From Phytohabitans flavus (GTDB taxonomy: Bacteria > Actinomycetota > Actinomycetes > Mycobacteriales > Micromonosporaceae): a stretch of 64,000 bases of DNA. Position 1 is the first letter of the stretch. Each line of letters opens with the position of its first letter. Under the pieces are notes generated by a model. The model ran no database searches. It had not been told where the DNA came from and worked only from the letters and a program-made list of their open reading frames with translations. Below, piece by piece: positions 1-7,150 of this stretch. Made by a program: the position numbers and the translations under genes. Location of the stretch: the NCBI RefSeq assembly GCF_011764545.1, contig NZ_AP022870.1:7570001-7634000 (forward strand). Reading direction: 5' to 3'.

Positions 1-1422
1 GGGCGGCTCCGCCTTGCGTCGAGGGGCCGGCTCCGCGGGGCGGCGCTGGGCCGGCACGGGTACGTCGAAGAGGGCGTCCGGCTGGTGCGCGTGGCCGCCG
101 CGGGACAGCTCACCGGGCTGGAAGATGGTGATCACGCCATACTCGCCGTCGTACCCGGGGAGTCGCCGCACCTGGCCGCGGCGAAGGCGCCCGATGGCCT
201 CGGCCAGCAGCTCGCCGCCGGCCTGCCCGATGTCGGCCAGGGGTGTGCCGGTGAGGATCCTCAGCTCCGGGCCGAGCGCCGCGACAAGCGTGTTGACCTG
301 CCCGTCTACGGTCTTGGAGCGCGGGCCCACCCCGTTGATCTCGCCGACGATCTGCGGCAGCGAGAGCAGGTGGGTGACCTCCTTGGCGCCCAGGCGCGGC
401 TCGGTGCGGTCGGCCAGGTCCTCGACCCGGCTGAGCACCCCAACGGTCAGCGGCTTGCCGCACTCCGGACAGAGGCCGCCCGCGGCCCGGGTCTGGTCCG
501 GCTGCCAGTTGACGCCGCAGGCGCGGTGGCCGTCGGCGTGGTACTTGCCCTCTTCCGGGAAGAACTCGATCGTGCTGTGCAGCCCATCGCCCGTGCGCAG
601 CGCTTCCCGGATGCCGAAGTAGTCGCGCGGCGCCGTCAGCACGGTCGCCTCGCGGGCCAGGGCGGGCGGCGAGTGGGCGTCCGAGTTGGACACGAGCTGG
701 TACCGGTCCAGGCTGGACACCCGCCAGTTCATCTCCGGGTCGGAGGAGAGCCCGGTCTCCACAGCGAAGATGTTGTCGGCCAGGTCGGCGTAGCAGTCGG
801 CGATAGCGTCGAAGCCCGACTTGGAGCCGAGCGCGGAGAACCACGGGGTCCAGATGTGCGCCGGCACCAGGTATCCGTCCGGGCTCGCCTCCAGCGTGAT
901 CTCCAGCAGGTCACGCGAGTCGAGGCCGAGGATCGGGCGGCCGTCAGCGCCCAGGTTGCCGATCCGCCCGAGCGCGGTGTTGAAGCGGGTCACCGCGTCA
1001 AGGTCGGGCAGGTAGATCAGGTGGTGCACCTTCCGCGTACGGTCGTCGCGCTTGTAGATGGTGGAGATCTCCACGCTCAGCATGAACCGCACCGGGTCGG
1101 CCTCGGCCGCGCTGGCCAGGCGCGGCGGCAGCCGCCGGGCGATGTCGCGCTCGTCCTCAGGGCTGAGCCGGTAGAGGCCCGGCTCGGCGGGGTGCAGCGT
1201 CTCGCGCAGGTGGTCGTACCAGGCAGGGTGGGTGAAGTCACCAGTGCCGAGCACGCTGACGCCTTTGCGCCGGGCCCACCACGCGAGGTTGGGAAGATTC
1301 AGGTCGCGGCTGCAAGCGCGGGAGTACTTCGAGTGAATGTGCAGGTCAACGACGTAGGGGTCGCTGCCGGTCGAGCTGCCCTGAGGTGCAACGCTGAACG
1401 GAGGCACGCCGCATAGTGCCAC
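1..1422 (-). CDS. Endonuclease Q-like PHP-domain protein, 3' end outside window
   Basis: The reading frame stays open to base 1, so the C-terminus is missing; about 474 codons are visible. A PHP-type metal site starts with DLHIHSKYSR near residue 25. A zinc-binding segment (CGVNW, then CPECGK) lies near residues 300-320, and GVGPRSKTVDGQV follows in the C-terminal part. This is the layout of the EndoQ family, whose archaeal members nick DNA 5' of deaminated bases such as uracil and hypoxanthine. It follows moaD on the same strand. The start is uncertain: GTG codons lie at 1467, 1422 and 1407, none with a clear ribosome site. Family assignment is fairly secure; repair function in this organism is inferred. 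Confidence 0.8.
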   Translation of the reverse strand, partial: MALCGVPPFSVAPQGSSTGSDPYVVDLHIHSKYSRACSRDLNLPNLAWWARRKGVSVLGTGDFTHPAWYDHLRETLHPAEPGLYRLSPEDERDIARRLPPRLASAAEADPVRFMLSVEISTIYKRDDRTRKVHHLIYLPDLDAVTRFNTALGRIGNLGADGRPILGLDSRDLLEITLEASPDGYLVPAHIWTPWFSALGSKSGFDAIADCYADLADNIFAVETGLSSDPEMNWRVSSLDRYQLVSNSDAHSPPALAREATVLTAPRDYFGIREALRTGDGLHSTIEFFPEEGKYHADGHRACGVNWQPDQTRAAGGLCPECGKPLTVGVLSRVEDLADRTEPRLGAKEVTHLLSLPQIVGEINGVGPRSKTVDGQVNTLVAALGPELRILTGTPLADIGQAGGELLAEAIGRLRRGQVRRLPGYDGEYGVITIFQPGELSRGGHAHQPDALFDVPVPAQRRPAEPAPRRKAEPP

Positions 1423-1512
1423 GACCGCGTCGCTTGGCGCGCGTTGCCACGCGCGCGTGACGGCCACGACTGGCTGTTCAGCTCTACGAGGGTGACCTGT
1501 GGTGCCGGCGGG

Positions 1513-1766
1513 TCAGCCGCCGGCGAAGGGGGAAGGACGTCGACGGTCACCCCGGCTGGTAGGGCCGCCCGGCGGTCGTGGCAGGCAACGCCGTCGACCA
1601 GGAAGCTGGCCGCCTTGAGTACGCCGCCGAGCCGCTCGCCGCGGCGAGCGGTCAGCTCGGCCGCCAGGTCGTCGAGGCAGAGGCCGGCCGGGGCGGGCTC
1701 CTCGGGTACGCCGGCGGCGGCTCGCGCGCCAGCGAAGTAACGCACGGTAATCGAGTCGCCGGACAT
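1513..1766 (-). CDS. moaD: MoaD/ThiS sulfur-carrier protein, reading frame broken at its C-terminus
   Basis: Small subunit of molybdopterin synthase, a ubiquitin-like carrier whose C-terminal Gly-Gly is thiocarboxylated. It starts ITVRYFAGARAAAG and its ATG lies one base after the moaA stop, so the two are probably translationally coupled. As read, the frame misses the Gly-Gly end and runs on to 1299 into the EndoQ-like gene. Adding one base to the five-base G run at 1528-1532 (plus strand) gives the end VLPPFAGG followed at once by TGA at 1513-1515, giving 84 residues. That exact family ending makes a sequencing or assembly deletion the most likely cause; a true mutation cannot be excluded. 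Confidence 0.8.
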
Positions 1767-1767
1767 G

Positions 1768-2784
1768 TCAACCGCCGATCGCCGACATCGGGCGGGCCGG
1801 CTGGAGGAACGTCGGGTCGTCGATGCCGTGCCCGGCCCGCTTGGCCCACATCGCGGTACGCCAGCGGCGGGCGATCTCCTCGTCGTCGGCGCCACCGCGC
1901 AGGGCGCCCCGGAGGTCCGACTCCTCCCTGGCGAAGAGGCAGTTGCGCACCTGGCCATCGGCGGTCAGCCGGGTGCGGTCGCAGTCGCCGCAGAACGGGC
2001 GGGTCACGCTGCCGATCACGCCGACCTTCGCGGGCCGGCCGTCGGACCCGGTGAAGCCGTCGACGAGCCAGGTCTCGGCCGGTGCCCCGCCCCGCTCGGC
2101 CGGGTCGGGCAGCAGCGTGAACTCCGCCTCCAGCGTGGACAGGATCTCCTTGGCAGTGACCATGCGAATGCGGTCCCAGGCGTGCTGGGCGTCCAGCGGC
2201 ATCTGCTCGATGAACCGCAGCTGGTACCCCTCGGCGAGGGCGAACCGCAACAATGCCGGCGCCTCGTCCTCGTTGATGTCCCGCATCAGCACCGAATTGA
2301 TCTTGACTGGGGCGAGCCCCGCGGCCTGCGCGGCGGCGAGGCCGGCCAGCACGTCGGGCAGGCGCCGCCGGTGGGTCAGCCGGTCGAACCGCTCGGCGTC
2401 CAGCGTGTCCAGTGAGACGTTGACCCGGTCGAGGCCGGCGTCGCGCAGGGGCCGGGCCAGCTTGTCGAGGCCGATCCCGTTGGTGGTGAGCGAGAGGCGG
2501 GGGCGAGGGCTCAGCTCGGCGGCGGCCGTCACGATCTTGGTGAGGCCGGGCCGGATCAGCGGCTCGCCGCCGGTGAAACGCACCTCGTCGACGCCAAGCC
2601 GCTCGACCGCGACCCGGACCAGGCGGATCACCTCGTCGTCGGTGAGCACCAGCGAGTTGGGCAGCCAGGCCAGGCCCTCGGCCGGCATACAGTATGTGCA
2701 GCGTAGGTTGCACCGGTCAGTCAGCGACACCCGCAGGTCGGTCGCCACCCTCCCGTACTGGTCGACGAGACCCGCGGTGGTCAT
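1768..2784 (-). CDS. moaA: GTP 3',8-cyclase MoaA
   Basis: Radical SAM enzyme that, with MoaC, converts GTP to cyclic pyranopterin monophosphate, the first step of molybdenum cofactor synthesis. The N-terminal cluster motif RCNLRCTYCMP (CxxxCxxC) is at about residues 24-34. TGGEPLIRPGL follows, and the C-terminal cluster motif is FCGDCDRTRLTADGQVRNCL. The protein ends in the conserved Gly-Gly that enters the active site. At 338 residues it is full length. The ATG has a TAACGT hexamer six bases upstream, suggesting a leaderless transcript. moaD follows immediately; moaC, moaE and moeA are not in the window. Confidence 0.97.
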   Translation of the reverse strand: MTTAGLVDQYGRVATDLRVSLTDRCNLRCTYCMPAEGLAWLPNSLVLTDDEVIRLVRVAVERLGVDEVRFTGGEPLIRPGLTKIVTAAAELSPRPRLSLTTNGIGLDKLARPLRDAGLDRVNVSLDTLDAERFDRLTHRRRLPDVLAGLAAAQAAGLAPVKINSVLMRDINEDEAPALLRFALAEGYQLRFIEQMPLDAQHAWDRIRMVTAKEILSTLEAEFTLLPDPAERGGAPAETWLVDGFTGSDGRPAKVGVIGSVTRPFCGDCDRTRLTADGQVRNCLFAREESDLRGALRGGADDEEIARRWRTAMWAKRAGHGIDDPTFLQPARPMSAIGG

Positions 2785-2790
2785 CTCTCG

Positions 2791-2796
2791 ACGTTA
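2791..2796 (-). promoter_or_regulatory. -10 element of moaA, leaderless type
   Basis: TAACGT with six bases to the moaA ATG. No clear -35 hexamer was seen. Confidence 0.5.
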
Positions 2797-2801
2797 CCCC
2801 G

Positions 2802-3688
2802 TCAGCCTCGCAGAGCGGCCTCAGCCGTTGTGCGTACAGCAGATCGGTACGCCCCGCCGAACAGTGCGGTGTGGACGAGCATGAGGTGCAGTTGGTGTAC
2901 GGGCACCCGAGCCTCCCAGCCGGCCGCGAGGGGCCACGCGTCCTGGTAGGCGGCGAGCACCCGGTCCAGGTGCGGCACGCCGCCGAAGAGGGCGAGCTGG
3001 GCGAGGTCGGTCTCGCGGTGGCCGCCGTGCGCCGCCGGGTCGACGAGCCAGGCCCGTGCGTCGGCCGCCCACAGCACATTGCCCGGCCACAGGTCGCCGT
3101 GGACGCGGGCGGGCGGCTCGCTCCCGCCGTACCCGTCGATGCGGCTGATCACCTGCTCGACCAGCGCGACCTCGGCCGCGGAGAGCGCGCCGCCGTCGGC
3201 CGACATCCGCAGGTAGGGCACCAGCCGGCGCTCGGCGAACCAGCCCGGCCAAGGGCCGGGCGAAGGGGTGTTGTCCGCGGGCAGCGCGCCGATGAAGCCG
3301 GGCCACTCCGCCCCGAACGCGCCCGCGCCGGCCCGGTGCGTGGCGGCCAGGTCGCGCCCGAGACGATCCGCCGCCTGTGGCGTCGCCGCGCCCGGCTCCA
3401 CCCATTCCAGGGCCAGCATGTCGGGCAGTGCGGCGATCACTTCCGGGACGGGCGCGCCGCCGGCGTCGCGCAGCCACCGCAGCCCTGCGGCCTCCGTTTC
3501 GAAAAACCCATTTGGTACGGGCTGCGCCGCCCCGCCCCACGATTTGGCGAACAGGGATGCGCCGTCGTCGAGCGTGAGCCGGGAGGCGGTGCAGATGCTA
3601 CCCCGGGTACCGGCGTTTCCCGGATGCGCTGATGGGTCAGGAATGCGGGGAGATGCTCTGGATGCGCCCGGAGGTACGCGAGGTCCAT
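2802..3688 (-). CDS. Fructosamine kinase family protein, interrupted near the N-terminus
   Basis: APH-fold small-molecule kinase related to fructosamine/ketosamine-3-kinases, which repair glycated proteins. The catalytic HGDLWPGNVLW and metal-binding LVDPAAHGGHRETDLA motifs are intact in the C-terminal half. The natural N-terminus (MDLAYLRAHPEHLPAF, ATG at 3688) is in one frame and the rest in another. Adding one base to the four-C run at 3601-3604 (plus strand) joins them as ETPVPGGSICTASRLTL, which has the family's expected glycine pair, and gives about 295 residues. As read, an uninterrupted frame from 3749 has an artificial N-terminus. Substrate is unknown; the gene stands alone after moaA. 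Confidence 0.8.
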
Positions 3689-3747
3689 GCCGTCCACTCT
3701 TACCAAGTGGGTGTCGCCACCGGTGTAACAGGGGTAAGCATGACTTC

Positions 3748-4254
3748 ATGGCGGTGACGATCCGGTCGTACCGGCCCGGCGATCACAGCGCCGGCCGGCG
3801 GTTGTGGGTCGAGTTGGCCGAGCGGCACCGGGTGCTCTACAACGACCCCGGCTTCGGCGGCGCCGACCCCGGTGCGGCCTTCGAGGACTATCTGACCCGG
3901 TTGGACCTGTCCGGCATGTGGGTCGCCGACCACGGCGAAGACGGTGTCGTGGGGCTTGTGGGCCTCATCATGAAAGGCCGGGCCGGCGAGGTGGAGCCGG
4001 TCGTGGTGACCGAGTCCCGCCGCGGCCAGGGCATCGGCCGCGCGCTGCTCGAGCATGTCGCGGACGAGGCGCGCCGGCGCGGGCTGACGTCCCTGACGAT
4101 CTCCCCGGAGTCGCGCAATGTGGACGCGATCCGGAGCTTGCACGCGGCTGGGTACGACGTGCTCTCCGCGCTCCAGCTCACGCTCGATCTTGGCCGGCGG
4201 GAGCAGGTCGGGCGCCAGGACATTGATATACATGAGCTTCGATTTAAGTCCTGA
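3748..4254 (+). CDS. GNAT family N-acetyltransferase
   Basis: Single-domain acetyl-CoA-dependent acetyltransferase of 168 residues. The acetyl-CoA loop is ESRRGQGIGRALLEHV (R/Q-x-x-G-x-G/A type), with EVEPVVV before it and AAGYDVLSALQLTL as the C-terminal strand. It is divergent from the fructosamine kinase gene with a 59-base gap. The ATG at 3748 starts the domain exactly (AVTIRSYRPGD); an imperfect -10 (TAAGCA) is seven bases upstream. The substrate cannot be told from sequence. Confidence 0.9.
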   Translation: MAVTIRSYRPGDHSAGRRLWVELAERHRVLYNDPGFGGADPGAAFEDYLTRLDLSGMWVADHGEDGVVGLVGLIMKGRAGEVEPVVVTESRRGQGIGRALLEHVADEARRRGLTSLTISPESRNVDAIRSLHAAGYDVLSALQLTLDLGRREQVGRQDIDIHELRFKS

Positions 4255-4275
4255 GCTGCCCAGCTACTGAGCGTG

Positions 4276-4305
4276 CCTGTGGATAACCCGCGTGTTATCC
4301 ACAGG
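4276..4305. other. Inverted pair of consensus DnaA-box sequences
   Basis: CCTGTGGATAAC at 4276-4287 and its exact complement GTTATCCACAGG at 4294-4305 flank a six-base spacer. Each arm contains a full TTATCCACA DnaA box, in opposite orientations. It lies between the acetyltransferase and DUF4192 genes. It could be a DnaA binding or titration site, an operator, or only a transcription-terminating hairpin; no T-run follows, which weighs against an intrinsic terminator. Confidence 0.6.
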
Positions 4306-4345
4306 GTCTACTGATCTCCCCCTGGTCACCGCCACGCTCCTCCGC

Positions 4346-5371
4346 ATGACTCCGCTTGCCCTCCGGACGCCGGCCGACCTGATCGGCGCGGTCCCGTTCC
4401 TGCTCGGTTTCCATCCGAGCGACAGTGTCGTGGTCGTGGGGCTCCGCGCCCGCCGAGTAGTCTTCGCCGCCCGGGGCGACCTGGATGAGCCGCCCGGCTT
4501 CGTGGAGTACGTGACGTCGGTCGTCATGCGGCAGGACATCGACACAGCCGCGGTCGTGGGCTACGGGCCGGACGAGCAGGCCCGCGAGCCGGTCACCGCC
4601 ATTCGCGGAGCGCTGGAGCGCCATGGCGTCGGTGTGATCGACGCGCTCCGCGTGGCCGACGGGCGCTACTGGTCCTACGCGTGTCCCGGCGAGGGCTGCT
4701 GCCCGCCGGACGGCACGGCGTTCGACCCGGTGGCCAGCCCGGTCGCCGCGGCCGCCACCCACGCCGGCCACGTGGCCCTCCCCGACCGCGAAGCGCTCGT
4801 GCGGCAGATCGAGCCGGTCGGCGGGCCGACCCGCGAGTCGATGCGCCAGGCGACCGACAGCGCCACCGCGCGGCTCGCCGGTCTGCTGGCCGCGTCGCCA
4901 CCGGGCGACCTGCTGGGCAGCCGGGCGCTGCGCCGGCTGGGTGTCGCCGCCGTGCGGCAGGCGATGCGCCGCCACCGCGAGGGCGGCCACCTCACCGACG
5001 ACGAGGTGGCCTGGTTGACGGTGCTGCTTGTGCACCTGCCGATCCGCGACTACGCGTGGGAGCGGGTCAGCGCCGACGAGTGGCACCTTGAGCTCTGGGC
5101 CGACGTGCTGCGCCGGGCCGAGTCCCACCTGGTGCCGGCACCGGCGAGCCTGCTCGCGTTCGCCGCCTGGCGGTGCGGGCAGGGCGCGCTCGCGCTCGCC
5201 GCTGTGGAGCGGGCCAAGGGCGCTGACCCGGCCTACTCGATGGCCCGCCTCCTCGACGACGTGCTGCACCACGGCATCCCGCCCTCTACCCTGGACGGCT
5301 TTCCGGTGCCGGCGCACGCCCGGGCTGGCAGCCGCCGCCCGCGCCGCCGCGCCAGGTCGGATTCGCTATGA
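4346..5371 (+). CDS. DUF4192 domain-containing protein
   Basis: Actinobacterial protein of 341 residues and unknown function. The N-terminus LRTPADLIGAVPFLLGFHPS followed by DSVVVVGL is the family signature. No transmembrane segment or signal peptide is seen. The ATG at 4346 starts the conserved block; an in-frame upstream GTG at 4292 would start inside the DnaA-box inverted repeat and is unlikely. The 3' end overlaps the convergent fdhD gene by six bases. Confidence 0.88.
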   Translation: MTPLALRTPADLIGAVPFLLGFHPSDSVVVVGLRARRVVFAARGDLDEPPGFVEYVTSVVMRQDIDTAAVVGYGPDEQAREPVTAIRGALERHGVGVIDALRVADGRYWSYACPGEGCCPPDGTAFDPVASPVAAAATHAGHVALPDREALVRQIEPVGGPTRESMRQATDSATARLAGLLAASPPGDLLGSRALRRLGVAAVRQAMRRHREGGHLTDDEVAWLTVLLVHLPIRDYAWERVSADEWHLELWADVLRRAESHLVPAPASLLAFAAWRCGQGALALAAVERAKGADPAYSMARLLDDVLHHGIPPSTLDGFPVPAHARAGSRRPRRRARSDSL

Positions 5372-6208
5372 CTTGATCCGGTGGTGACCCGTGTAGACGT
5401 TCATCGTCTCGCCGCGCAGAAAGCCGACCAGCGTCATGCCGGCCTCGGCGGCCAGGTCGGCGGCGAGCGTGCTGGGCGCCGACACCGCGGCGATCACCGG
5501 CAGCCCGGCCATCCACGCCTTCTGGGTCAGCTCGAAGCTGGTCCGCCCGGAGACCAGCAGCACGTGGCCACGCAGCGGCAGCCGCTGCTCCCGGGTCGCC
5601 CAGCCGATCAGCTTGTCGACCGCGTTGTGCCGGCCCACGTCCTCGCGCAGCGTGATCAGCTCGCCCGACGGCGTGAAGAGGCCGGCCGCGTGCAGCCCGC
5701 CGGTGCGTTCGAAGACCCGCTGGGCCGCGCGCAGCCGGTCCGGCAGGGCGGCCAGCACCCGCGCGTCCACCCCGACCGGGTCGCCGGCCACGTCAAACTG
5801 CGACCGGGTGCGGATCGCGTCGATGCTCGCCTTGCCACATACGCCACAGGAGCTGGTGGTGTAGAAGTTGCGGGCCGGGTCGGTGTCCGGGGGCGGCACA
5901 TGGCCGGCGAGCACCACGTCCACGACGTTGTAGGTGTTGGGCGTCTCCGCGCCGGCACAGAGCTGAGCGGTCACCACGTCGCCGGCCTGCCGGATCACGC
6001 CCTCGGTGAGCAGAAACCCGATGGCCAGGTCGAGGTCGTCGCCGGGCGTGCGCATGGTAACCGCGAGCGGGCGCCGGGGCGCCGGCCCGGCCGGCCCGAC
6101 CCGGATCTCCAATGGCTCCTCGGCGGCCAGCGTGTCCCGCCGCTCGACGGTGCCCTGCCCAGCCGTGTCGATCCTGAGGACCGTACGCCGGTCCGTCGCC
6201 CTGCCCAT
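5366..6208 (-). CDS. fdhD: Formate dehydrogenase accessory sulfurtransferase FdhD
   Basis: Transfers sulfur from cysteine desulfurase to the molybdenum cofactor so that formate-dehydrogenase-type enzymes become active. The catalytic CGVCGKASIDAI loop, DVGRHNAVDKLIG and LLVSGRTSFE motifs are all present; at 280 residues it is full length. The ATG at 6208 begins MGRATDRRTVLRIDT. The likely client is the YdeP/FdhF-like oxidoreductase at 7151-9418, with mobA in between on the opposite strand. The gene ends tail-to-tail with DUF4192. Confidence 0.95.
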   Translation of the reverse strand: MGRATDRRTVLRIDTAGQGTVERRDTLAAEEPLEIRVGPAGPAPRRPLAVTMRTPGDDLDLAIGFLLTEGVIRQAGDVVTAQLCAGAETPNTYNVVDVVLAGHVPPPDTDPARNFYTTSSCGVCGKASIDAIRTRSQFDVAGDPVGVDARVLAALPDRLRAAQRVFERTGGLHAAGLFTPSGELITLREDVGRHNAVDKLIGWATREQRLPLRGHVLLVSGRTSFELTQKAWMAGLPVIAAVSAPSTLAADLAAEAGMTLVGFLRGETMNVYTGHHRIKS

Positions 6209-6319
6209 CCCTCCATCTTCCTTGACTCCCCAATTCGTGCCACCTGTTCGCGGATGGCCCATCGCAGCGAGGTCAGCCTCCGAAGCCCTGCACAGAAGCC
6301 GGGGCGGGTGCCTGTCCGT

Positions 6320-6325
6320 TACGGT
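6320..6325 (+). promoter_or_regulatory. -10 element of mobA, leaderless type
   Basis: TACGGT with seven bases to the mobA ATG. Confidence 0.5.
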
Positions 6326-6332
6326 CGGGCAT

Positions 6333-6923
6333 ATGCGGGACTATGCGGCGGTCGTGCTGGCCGGCGGTGCCGGGCGTCGCTTGGGCGGGCCCGCCAAGCC
6401 CGCGCTGCCGGTAGCCGGCCAGAGCATGCTCGACCGCGTGCTGCGCGCCGTGCGGGACGCGGCGCCGGTGGTCGTGGTGGGTGACCAGGCCGTACCCGCC
6501 GGAGTCCTCGCCACCGTCGAAGACCCGCCCGGCTCGGGCCCGGCAGCCGCGACCGCCGCCGGCGTCGCCCGCCTCCCCGAAGACGTGGCCGAGGTGGCAC
6601 TCCTCGCCGCCGACCTACCCTTCCTGACGCCACCCGCGCTCGACCACCTGCGACGCGCGCTCGAAGCATCCACAGTGGACGGCATGCTCTACGTCGACGG
6701 CGACGGTCGCCGCCAGCTCCTCTGCGGCGTCTGGCACACCGCTGCCCTGCGCGCCGCGCTACACCGCCTGGCAGGCGCGCGCGGGCTGGCGGGCGCCTCG
6801 ATGCGGGCGCTCTTCGCGGAGCTGAACGTCGGTACGGTTGCCTGGACCGAGCCGGGCCCACCACCCTGGTTCGACTGCGACACCGACGACGACCTGCGGC
6901 AAGCGGAGGAATGGGCCCGATGA
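6333..6923 (+). CDS. mobA: Molybdenum cofactor guanylyltransferase (MobA-like)
   Basis: Nucleotidyltransferase that attaches GMP to Mo-molybdopterin to make the bis-guanine dinucleotide cofactor used by formate dehydrogenase-type enzymes. It has the N-terminal nucleotide-binding signature VVLAGGAGRRLGG with PAKPALP, and the metal-binding AADLPFLTP. The end reads WFDCDTDDDLRQAEEW, as in MobA. At 196 residues it has typical length. The start is supported by a -10 hexamer seven bases upstream. The stop overlaps the DUF6457 start (ATGA). A related NTP transferase cannot be ruled out, but the neighbours fdhD and a molybdoenzyme support MobA. Confidence 0.88.
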   Translation: MRDYAAVVLAGGAGRRLGGPAKPALPVAGQSMLDRVLRAVRDAAPVVVVGDQAVPAGVLATVEDPPGSGPAAATAAGVARLPEDVAEVALLAADLPFLTPPALDHLRRALEASTVDGMLYVDGDGRRQLLCGVWHTAALRAALHRLAGARGLAGASMRALFAELNVGTVAWTEPGPPPWFDCDTDDDLRQAEEWAR

Positions 6924-7147
6924 CCCTGAACGAATGGACCGCGGCGGCCTGTGCCGAGCTCGGCCTCGACCCGGCCGACGCCAACACCAAGCTGGTGCTC
7001 GACCTCGCCCGTGACGTCGCGCACAACGTGCTGCGCCCGGGTGCGCCGGTCTCCGCCTACCTGCTCGGCCTGGCCGTGGGTCGCGGCGCCGACCCGGCCG
7101 ATGCCGCCGCCCGCCTGACCGCCCTCGCCGAACGCGCCAGGGCCTAG
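6920..7147 (+). CDS. DUF6457 domain-containing small protein
   Basis: A 75-residue, probably helical, soluble protein starting MTLNEWTAAACAELGLDP. It overlaps the mobA stop by four bases (ATGA), and a GGAGGA ribosome site lies nine bases before the ATG at 6920, which favours it over the ATG at 6911. Proteins of this family tend to sit behind mobA in actinobacteria, so a role in molybdenum cofactor handling is plausible but unproven. Confidence 0.82.
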   Translation: MTLNEWTAAACAELGLDPADANTKLVLDLARDVAHNVLRPGAPVSAYLLGLAVGRGADPADAAARLTALAERARA

Positions 7148-7150
7148 GCC

